Assembly (NCBI GenBank): GCA_002342205.1 | Contig: DDPN01000110.1 | Location: forward strand, 482 to 9,640 | DNA: 9,159 bases | Source: Chitinophagaceae bacterium UBA2467 | GTDB lineage: Bacteria; Bacteroidota; Bacteroidia; Chitinophagales; Chitinophagaceae | Direction: 5' to 3' | Shown here: one piece after another, positions 1 through 5,616 of the stretch | How the letters are laid out: each line of letters opens with the position of its first letter | Position numbering within the stretch: position 1 is the first letter of the stretch | The notes under the pieces: model-generated | Told to the model about the DNA's origin: nothing | Database searches by the model: none | What the model saw: the letters and a program-made list of their open reading frames with translations, nothing else | Position numbers and translations under genes: made by a program

Positions 1-782
1 TGTGCAGTAGCAGGAATACCATTTAAATCATTGAAAGAATTCATGAATGAAGCAACCCCCGCTTCGGCAGCTGCTTTGAAAGGGGGCAAATACACTTCGT
101 GCAGTTTTCGCAAACTCATGTCGGTGGTATTATAATCACGACCGCCCTCTGCAGCTCCATATGCTGCAAAGTGTTTTGCACAGGCCATCACTGCATCAAT
201 ACTTCCAAGTCCATTTCCTTGAAAACCTTTTACGCGTGCCACTGCAATGCGACTGCCCAAGTAAGAATCTTCACCAGCTCCTTCCATTACGCGGCCCCAT
301 CTTGGATCGCGTGCAATATCTACCATAGGAGCAAAAGTCCAGTGTATACCAGAAGCCGAAGCCTCAATTGCAGCTATCCGTGCTGCCTTTTCAATAGCAG
401 ACAAATCCCAGCTAGCAGCCTCGGCTAATGGAACAGGAAAAATAGTTCGGTAACCATGGATTACATCTTGCGCAAATAAAAGTGGGATGCGTAATCTTGA
501 CTGCATGGCAATCTCTTGCAAGGAACGTGTGCGCGCTGCACCCGTTACATTTAAATACGAACCAATTTTACCTTGGCGCACACGATCTTGTTTATCCCCC
601 TCTTTTGTAATTGGACCAGTAGCGGCAAAATCGCTACTCAGTTGATTTAACTGGCCAATTTTTTCTTCGAGTGTCATGAGTCGAATCAGGGAATCAACTT
701 TTCGCTGAATCCCAACAGACTGTGCACTTGCAAAAAAATTAGTAGCGAGAAATAGACAGAGGAACAAACTACAAAAACGCAT
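1..782 (-). CDS. bglX: GH3 beta-glucosidase, BglX type (3'-truncated by window edge)
   Basis: Exo-acting beta-glucosidase that would release glucose from beta-gluco-oligosaccharides made by the GH16 enzymes upstream. I translated the frame by hand from the ATG at 782 and it stays open for 260 codons to the window edge. Residues 1-20 form a signal peptide ending ASA before Gln21, with no lipobox, so a soluble periplasmic enzyme is likely. Family 3 landmarks: MTLEEKIGQ (36-44), QDVIHGYRTIFP (105-116) with the substrate-binding Asp106, DPRWGR (159-164), and KHFAAYG (203-209) with the Lys-His pair. The window stops at NDLNGIPATA, shortly before the segment where the nucleophile Asp is expected, so the nucleophile, the acid/base and the C-terminal alpha/beta and fibronectin-like domains are unseen. 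Family members usually run about 750 residues. The start lies 10 nt after the GH16 stop, so it should be co-transcribed. Family is firm; the BglX assignment and beta-glucan substrate are inferred. Confidence 0.93.
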   Translation of the reverse strand, partial: MRFCSLFLCLFLATNFFASAQSVGIQRKVDSLIRLMTLEEKIGQLNQLSSDFAATGPITKEGDKQDRVRQGKIGSYLNVTGAARTRSLQEIAMQSRLRIPLLFAQDVIHGYRTIFPVPLAEAASWDLSAIEKAARIAAIEASASGIHWTFAPMVDIARDPRWGRVMEGAGEDSYLGSRIAVARVKGFQGNGLGSIDAVMACAKHFAAYGAAEGGRDYNTTDMSLRKLHEVYLPPFKAAAEAGVASFMNSFNDLNGIPATA

Positions 783-792
783 TCTTTCAATT

Positions 793-1602
793 TTATTGAT
801 AAACCCGAACATAATCAATCAACATTCGTTGCGGAAATACAGCATCATCAATTCCATATTTTCCTCCCCATGTTCCACCTACGGCAACATTTAATAATAG
901 ATGAAACCGTTGATCGTAAGGCCAGGTTGCAAATCCCTTATGATCATTTTCAAAATAATTAATACGTTGTTGGTCCACAAAAAATGAAATCGATTTCTCA
1001 TTCCACTCAATAGCATAAATATGAAATGCAGAAGACAAATCGGACACTGATATACCTTTTACTTTTTGTGTACCTCGCATTCCGTTATAGGCTTCTGTAT
1101 GAACTGTTCCAAAAACTGAATCAGGATAATACCCTACATTCTCCATTATGTCAATTTCTCCGCTTTTAGGCCAACCTCCATATACATTATCGGTGGGCAA
1201 CATCCAGATTGCCGGCCACATTCCAGTTCCTTTGGGTAACTGCGCCTTTATTTCAATACGTCCATATTTCCAATCCCCTTTATTCTTACTAACTAGTCGT
1301 GTAGACGTATACAAAGCATCTTGCCAATTTTCCTTACGGGCCTCGATAATTAAAAAACCATTCTCCACGCGTGCATTCTCTTTTCTATTCCACGTATAAA
1401 ACTGCGCCTCTTGATTACCCCAACCACAATTTTGAGGACATCCTCGGCCCCTGTCATAACTCCAGCGCGTTGAATCAGGAAGGCCTTTGTAAGAAAACTC
1501 ATCTGCCCACACTAACTTCTTAAAATTTGACTGCGCGTTTATTCCACGACAACTCAATAAAAAAAGCAGAAATAATGCAAGCTTACTGATATCACGAATC
1601 AT
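793..1602 (-). CDS. GH16 endo-beta-glucanase (laminarinase-like), single domain
   Basis: Retaining endo-beta-1,3(4)-glucanase of family GH16, 269 residues, with only a leader and one catalytic domain (about 28-269). The catalytic signature GEIDIMENVGY (148-158) gives nucleophile Glu149, Asp151 and acid/base Glu154. WADEF (32-36), GWGNQEAQFYT (60-70), GTGMWPAIWML (125-135), LLNVAVGGTWGG (236-247) and the terminal DYVRVYQ are typical of the bacterial laminarinase-like subgroup. The leader is ambiguous: LLSC at 15-18 could be a lipobox with Cys18, but the following residues (Arg-Gly-Ile-Asn-Ala-Gln) also offer signal peptidase I cleavage after Ala23. It lacks the Lys/acidic pattern after Cys seen in the other lipoproteins here, so periplasmic or released is as likely as anchored. 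A short CPQNC insertion (55-59) sits before the substrate-cleft motif. ATG start 11 nt after the previous stop; next gene 10 nt downstream. Family sure; exact linkage specificity (beta-1,3 versus mixed-linkage) not decidable by eye. Confidence 0.93.
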   Translation of the reverse strand: MIRDISKLALFLLFLLSCRGINAQSNFKKLVWADEFSYKGLPDSTRWSYDRGRGCPQNCGWGNQEAQFYTWNRKENARVENGFLIIEARKENWQDALYTSTRLVSKNKGDWKYGRIEIKAQLPKGTGMWPAIWMLPTDNVYGGWPKSGEIDIMENVGYYPDSVFGTVHTEAYNGMRGTQKVKGISVSDLSSAFHIYAIEWNEKSISFFVDQQRINYFENDHKGFATWPYDQRFHLLLNVAVGGTWGGKYGIDDAVFPQRMLIDYVRVYQ

Positions 1603-1613
1603 AAAACATTCAA

Positions 1614-2636
1614 TTAATTATACACCCGTACGTAATCAATTTCCATGGTTGAATTACTAAATGCAGGATCTACTGTTCCACCAAAATTTCCACCCATTGC
1701 CACATTTAGAATCAAAAAGAAAGGTTGATTAAAAGGTAACGTACTTAAATTAGGGAAAGTAAAATATACCACATCATCTATCATGAACTTGATAGCTTGA
1801 TCATTCCATTCGATACTATATACACGAAAAGTAGAGGATACATTAGAGCTCAATGTTGTTCCACCAATTCCACCACCCCCTGAATTTCCTGTGTAATGAA
1901 CAGTGCCGTGAATTCGATTAGGGTCATTGCCACGATGTTCCATAATATCGATTTCACCACAAGCAGGCCAACCAACAGTTCCAAAATTTGCACCCAACAT
2001 CCAAATGGCAGGCCAAGTACCTGCACCAACAGGTAGTTTTGCTCTGGCATCTACTCTTCCATATTGAAATGAAAACTTATTGCGAGTCAATAAACGGGCA
2101 GATGTAAAAGCACTACCTGAAAAAGCCTCCCGTTTTGCAGTAATCTTTAAGGTACCATTAGAAACCTCTGCATTATCCAAACGATTTGTATAGTACTGTA
2201 ATTCCGCGTTCCCCCACCCGCCTGCTCCAATATCATATCCCCATTTGGCAGGGTCTGGTGCACCTGGGGAATCAAACTCATCTGCCCAAATCAATGAACG
2301 CGCAACTGTTACTGAAATCGTTTTGCGAATAGATGTAGTTTGTCCGCCAGCACTTTTTGCAATCACATTAATATCATATGATCCGCTTGCAGTATAGCGG
2401 TAAGTTAAATTACCATCCAGTGATGTTCGAAATACCCCATTCCCCAGATCAAAATCAAACGATACAGCATTAGTTGCTGTTGCTCGAAAAGAAACATTAC
2501 CACTATTATCCGTAGCAACTGTGGCTGAAAGCGCAAGATTGACAGGCGCTCCTCCCGGCTTTGGGGTCTCTCCTTTATTGCAAGAAGCCGCCATCAATAA
2601 AAAGGCGGCTCCCGCAATTAAAATCCTATTTAACAC
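1614..2636 (-). CDS. Surface lipoprotein PKD-GH16 endo-beta-glucanase
   Basis: Endo-beta-1,3(4)-glucanase lipoprotein of 340 residues. Residues 1-18 are a lipoprotein signal (LLMAAS) with Cys19, followed by NKGE and a Pro/Gly-rich linker. A PKD-like Ig domain spans about 31-112 (FDFDLGNG at 60-67, LTYRYTASGSYDINV at 77-91), and the GH16 domain about 114-340. GEIDIMEHRGN (227-237) supplies nucleophile Glu228, Asp230 and acid/base Glu233. GGWGNAELQYYT (139-150), GTWPAIWML (206-214), NVAMGGNFGG (311-320) and terminal DYVRVYN complete the fold. The first codon is GTG: the preceding in-frame codons are GGA and then the TAA of the upstream gene, and no ATG follows until residue 15, inside the signal peptide. 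The start is therefore probably GTG, with the sequence TAAGGAG abutting it. Most likely the initial polymer-cutting enzyme at the cell surface. Surface exposure is inferred from the lipoprotein signal and PUL context. Confidence 0.93.
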   Translation of the reverse strand: MLNRILIAGAAFLLMAASCNKGETPKPGGAPVNLALSATVATDNSGNVSFRATATNAVSFDFDLGNGVFRTSLDGNLTYRYTASGSYDINVIAKSAGGQTTSIRKTISVTVARSLIWADEFDSPGAPDPAKWGYDIGAGGWGNAELQYYTNRLDNAEVSNGTLKITAKREAFSGSAFTSARLLTRNKFSFQYGRVDARAKLPVGAGTWPAIWMLGANFGTVGWPACGEIDIMEHRGNDPNRIHGTVHYTGNSGGGGIGGTTLSSNVSSTFRVYSIEWNDQAIKFMIDDVVYFTFPNLSTLPFNQPFFLILNVAMGGNFGGTVDPAFSNSTMEIDYVRVYN

Positions 2637-2642
2637 TCCTTA
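2634..2642 (-). promoter_or_regulatory. Coupled stop/start junction TAA-GGA-GTG
   Basis: Read on the minus strand, the TAA stop of the PKD lipoprotein is followed by GGA and then the GTG that must start the PKD-GH16 gene. All three codons are in the same frame. TAAGGAG resembles the anti-Shine-Dalgarno complement but abuts the start with essentially no spacing, so re-initiation by the terminating ribosome is the likeliest mode of translation. This is inference from the spacing. Confidence 0.5.
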
Positions 2643-3536
2643 TGGCTTTGGTTTTAACTTTTGATACCAAGAGTTATTATCAGAACCAATGTTACGAAGA
2701 TGCATACTTGTTGATGTTATAGATAATATCTCATATACCACTCCACCTGTTCCAAAATTAATGATACCATTTCCAGGAACCATAAATTGAATCTGTGTAG
2801 ATACAGCTGCTGTAGATCCAGAAGTAGCATTCATAAATACCAACTGCTTATTTCCCCCTGTTGACATAGGATAACATCCGTCTCCACCACTGAATCCATA
2901 AAACCCAGTAGAGGCGCCAATAGAGAATGAAGCACCCTTGTTGTCGACATTCATAAACACTCGTCCCGCTGCATCTTTTGAAAAGGTGATCTCATCATCA
3001 TAAGCACATGCTTCACGAGTGTTAGGAACAGCCGCATACCATATTGGAGAAAATTCATTGTTAGGACCTACTCCGAAATGACCAGGAGCATCTTTGTCTG
3101 TCACCCAGACCTTAGAACCTGTTCCAGTAAGCGCAGCGACAATATTTGCAGGTATTTGAAAAGCAACAAACACAGTGATACGCTTGCTAATCGTAGATAA
3201 TGAACCACCAGTACCTACTGCATTCACCGTGATAGTGAAATTATTTACACCAGGTGTATTGTATTTATAGGTCAATGTTCCAGAGGGAACCACTTGCTTT
3301 ACTCCATCTCCAAAGTCAATTTGATAGGTTAAAGCACCAGTAGCTTTAGCAGTAATTGTAACCTGACCAGATCCATTTCCATTAGGATTAGCCGCATCTA
3401 CACCTACTACTGCGGTAGTGAGTGTTAAACCAGATGGATTAATCAGATCACCAAATGTATATTCCTGCTTTTTACAAGCTGTTAATAACATTACCAGCGA
3501 AAAAACAGCTACAGTTAATTTATTCATTTTAAACAT
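2640..3536 (-). CDS. PKD-domain lipoprotein, putative surface glycan-binding protein with unassigned C-terminal domain
   Basis: A 298-residue lipoprotein in the position where PULs usually encode a surface glycan-binding protein. MLLTAC (16-21) is a lipobox with Cys21, followed by KKQE. A PKD-like domain covers about 35-126 (IDFGDG 73-78, LTYKYNTPGVNNFTITV 88-104). The rest (about 130-298) is a separate domain rich in aromatics and glycine: SKVWVTDKDAPGHFGVGP (141-158), FSPIWYAAVP (162-171), YDDEITF (179-185), GFYGFSGGDGCYP (211-223), and a C-terminal SWYQKL. From memory, this W..D...GH.GVGP...W pattern recurs in Bacteroidota lipoproteins next to GH16 genes, but I cannot name a Pfam family for it. 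No GH catalytic signature is visible, so binding is favoured over catalysis. Met1 at 3536 or Met4 at 3527 could start it; MNK from Met4 makes an equally good signal. Its stop is only 3 nt before the GH16 GTG, suggesting tight translational coupling. Confidence 0.82.
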   Translation of the reverse strand: MFKMNKLTVAVFSLVMLLTACKKQEYTFGDLINPSGLTLTTAVVGVDAANPNGNGSGQVTITAKATGALTYQIDFGDGVKQVVPSGTLTYKYNTPGVNNFTITVNAVGTGGSLSTISKRITVFVAFQIPANIVAALTGTGSKVWVTDKDAPGHFGVGPNNEFSPIWYAAVPNTREACAYDDEITFSKDAAGRVFMNVDNKGASFSIGASTGFYGFSGGDGCYPMSTGGNKQLVFMNATSGSTAAVSTQIQFMVPGNGIINFGTGGVVYEILSITSTSMHLRNIGSDNNSWYQKLKPKP

Positions 3537-3555
3537 GGCGAGCTATTTATAATTA

Positions 3556-5595
3556 TTAATTAAGACGGATATCATCAAAATAATAGGTGTAGTTGGCAGA
3601 GCCATCTCCCATTGCACCTAAATCAAATATGATCACAACTCGGTCGTAAGGATTAGTTGTAGGGATGGCTGAAAAATCAAAACTCAACTCCTGCCATGCA
3701 TTTCCATTAGGGATAACTACCTCCCTTTCAAAATTTTGGCCGGGGTTAGCAGAATTTTCAACTTTCAGTAACACCTTAGCACCCGCTCGAGGAGAATACA
3801 CTTTCATGCGCAGTGAACGAGAAATTGCAAAGTTGATAGGGCCATCCAGCGTAAGGAAGCTACCTCCCCAAACCTGTCCTGCATTCTTTACCATTTTTGC
3901 AACTTTTGCACTGGTATTAATTCCAGCAGAAACTGGGTTATTAACTACTGTTACATTTCCACCATCAAAATCAAACCATCCATAAGTGATGGGATATTCG
4001 AAATTCAATGGAAGCTGTACAGGGAAAGTATTTGTCAACCTGATATCATCAAAGTAGAACGTATAATTAGCAGAGCCATCTCCCATTGTACCTAATTCAA
4101 AAATCAAAACGATACGATCGTAAGAGTTAGCTGTATTGATGCCTGAATAATCAAATACAAGGTCTTCCCAAGCATTTGCAATACTTGTTGTAACCTCTTT
4201 TTCATAATTCTGGCCAGCATTAGCAGAGTTCTCTACTTTCAATAACACTTTTGCACCCACACGAGGAGAATACACTTTCATGCGGAATACTTTATTTGTA
4301 GCAAAATTCATCGGAGAGCTCAATGTCAAAAAGCTACCGCCCCAAACCTGACCCGCATTCTTTACCATTTTGCCTACAGAAGCGCTGGTATTGATTCCTC
4401 CAGAAACAGGATTAGCTACGACAGTCGCATTACCGCCGTCAAAATTAAACCAAGGATACGTAGAAGGTGAAGACTCAAAATCCAATGGTAAATCCAATGG
4501 CATTGTCGCCACTAACCGGATATCATCAAACAACCAGGTGAAATTTGCTGAGCCATCTCCAGGTGTCCCATTATCGAAAATTAAAACGATACGGTTATAG
4601 TTGTTACCGGTATTAATTCCTCTATAATCAAAAGCAAGATCTTCCCACGCATTTGCGCGTGTAGTCAACACCTCTTTCTCATAGTTCTGAGCAGCATTGG
4701 CAGAATTCTCCACTTTCAATAGCACTTTTGCACCCACACGAGGAGAATAGACTTTCATTCTGAAAATCTTATTGGCAGAAAAATCGATGTTGCTGGAAAG
4801 TGTCAGGAAACTTCCACCCCAAGGCTGTCCTGCGTTTTTTACCATCTTAGCAACCTTTGCACTGGTATTGATACCATTAGATTGAGGATTAGCAATAACA
4901 GTAACTGCACCTCCATCAAAATTGAACCAGTTATAATTAATAGTAGGAGATTCAAAAGTTAAAGGCAATAAAATGGGATCAACTATTGTAACAGGTACAA
5001 TTCGCTGCGTGGTAGCCGCTCCACCGCTATATGCAATTACTTTTACTTGGTAGGTGCCAGTTGCACGATAGACATAACTTACTGTTTGTCCTTCTAAGAA
5101 AGTTACAGGTACTTCAGTAGGACTTTCTCCAAAATAAACTTTGAAGTTAGTTTCGTACAATGCAGTTGCACTAACGTTTACTTTGTAATTATTTGCGGGA
5201 TCTACTGTAACGGTCACATCTAAATTTTCTGGAGCGCGGAATGTTACAGTCAGTTGCTGTGTCACTTCTGACTTTTTACCGCTAACAGAATATCCAATCA
5301 ATTTCACTGGATATACACCCTCTGGATAAACATGCGTTGTGTTTTTACCCGCAGCAACTTTTGTAGGCGTTGTTGCTCCATGCCCAAAATATACATCATA
5401 GTTGACAGCACCCACTCCATTAGGAGTGATTGTTACTAAACCTGTATTATCCTGAGTAATGTCGAACATTGCTGAAAGACCAGAAGGAGCTTCGCCACGA
5501 TCCACAAATGAAGTATCCGTGAATTCCATCTTTGTACAACCAGCTAATAATAGCACCGCCATTAACCCGGTAATCAAAAATTTGATCTTTTTCAT
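3556..5595 (-). CDS. Surface glycan-binding lipoprotein: two PKD-like domains and three tandem CBM-like repeats
   Basis: Directly follows susD, the usual place for a SusE/SusF-type or SGBP glycan-binding lipoprotein. 679 residues from the ATG at 5595. The frame is open to a TTG at 5616, but that codon is at the susD stop and adds seven residues before a normal MKKIKF leader, so ATG is chosen. LLLAGC gives lipid-attached Cys20, then TKME. Two PKD-like Ig domains occupy about 37-119 and 121-205. Three repeats of about 152 residues at 159-residue spacing follow (210-361, 369-520, 528-678). Each begins LPL.FE, carries W-F-N/D-FDGG (Trp223, 382, 540), MVKNAGQ.WGGSFLTL (Trp259, 418, 576), RMKVYSPR.GAKVLLKVENSAN and NAW, and ends FDDIRL. 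That end and the predicted strand-rich pattern resemble galactose-binding-like jelly-roll CBMs (CBM4/CBM11 style), but the family is not certain. No catalytic motif is seen. Expected to hold beta-glucan chains multivalently for SusC/SusD. Two in-frame TAA codons end it. Confidence 0.88.
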   Translation of the reverse strand: MKKIKFLITGLMAVLLLAGCTKMEFTDTSFVDRGEAPSGLSAMFDITQDNTGLVTITPNGVGAVNYDVYFGHGATTPTKVAAGKNTTHVYPEGVYPVKLIGYSVSGKKSEVTQQLTVTFRAPENLDVTVTVDPANNYKVNVSATALYETNFKVYFGESPTEVPVTFLEGQTVSYVYRATGTYQVKVIAYSGGAATTQRIVPVTIVDPILLPLTFESPTINYNWFNFDGGAVTVIANPQSNGINTSAKVAKMVKNAGQPWGGSFLTLSSNIDFSANKIFRMKVYSPRVGAKVLLKVENSANAAQNYEKEVLTTRANAWEDLAFDYRGINTGNNYNRIVLIFDNGTPGDGSANFTWLFDDIRLVATMPLDLPLDFESSPSTYPWFNFDGGNATVVANPVSGGINTSASVGKMVKNAGQVWGGSFLTLSSPMNFATNKVFRMKVYSPRVGAKVLLKVENSANAGQNYEKEVTTSIANAWEDLVFDYSGINTANSYDRIVLIFELGTMGDGSANYTFYFDDIRLTNTFPVQLPLNFEYPITYGWFDFDGGNVTVVNNPVSAGINTSAKVAKMVKNAGQVWGGSFLTLDGPINFAISRSLRMKVYSPRAGAKVLLKVENSANPGQNFEREVVIPNGNAWQELSFDFSAIPTTNPYDRVVIIFDLGAMGDGSANYTYYFDDIRLN
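3562..4014 (-). repeat. CBM-like repeat 3 within the glycan-binding lipoprotein
   Basis: C-terminal copy, residues 528-678, ending one codon before the stop. One residue shorter than the other two. It keeps YGWFDFDGG, QVWGGSFLTL and FDDIRL but differs more in the middle (AISRSLRMKVYSPRAGAKV, FEREVVIPNGNAWQEL) than repeats 1 and 2 differ from each other there. This suggests it split off first or is under different selection. Confidence 0.9.
4036..4491 (-). repeat. CBM-like repeat 2 within the glycan-binding lipoprotein
   Basis: Middle copy, residues 369-520, joined to repeat 1 by a seven-residue linker (VATMPLD). It keeps both conserved Trp motifs (YPWFNFDGG and QVWGGSF), the NAWEDL segment and the FDDIRL end. 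Its sequence is intermediate: it shares the first half with repeat 1 and the GAMGDGSANYT/GTMGDGSANYT type loop with repeat 3. Confidence 0.9.
4513..4968 (-). repeat. CBM-like repeat 1 within the glycan-binding lipoprotein
   Basis: First copy, residues 210-361 of the 679-residue protein. By eye about three quarters identical in protein to repeat 2. Near-identical DNA runs include the stretch encoding SPRVGAKVLLKVENSAN. Its first conserved Trp lies in YNWFNFDGG. The differences are concentrated in the first ten residues and in the loop before FDDIRL (here NFTWLFDD instead of NYTFYFDD). Confidence 0.9.
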
Positions 5596-5616
5596 AGTTA
5601 ACTTTTTTATTGGCAA

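Noticed and set aside
99..428. Plus-strand open frame of 109 codons
   Set aside because: It lies wholly antisense to the GH3 coding frame, which has clear family motifs; the plus-strand translation has no recognisable motif.
1148..1399. Plus-strand open frame opposite the GH16 gene
   Set aside because: Antisense shadow of the catalytic region of a well-supported GH16.
1850..2050. Minus-strand open frame in another phase
   Set aside because: Out-of-frame shadow inside the PKD-GH16 gene.
3537..3555. Possible promoter or terminator in the AT-rich gap after the repeat protein
   Set aside because: Only 19 nt, no TAnnTTTG-type element and no hairpin with a T run; it does carry a second in-frame TAA.
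3665..4600. Two plus-strand open frames (3665-3985 and 4370-4600) with similar translated sequence
   Set aside because: They look alike only because both are antisense to copies of the same tandem repeat; the minus frame carries the conserved protein.
5596..5616. TTG start extending the repeat protein to 5616
   Set aside because: TTG directly at the susD stop adds seven residues before a normal MKKIKF lipoprotein leader; the ATG at 5595 has an A-rich upstream region and fits better.
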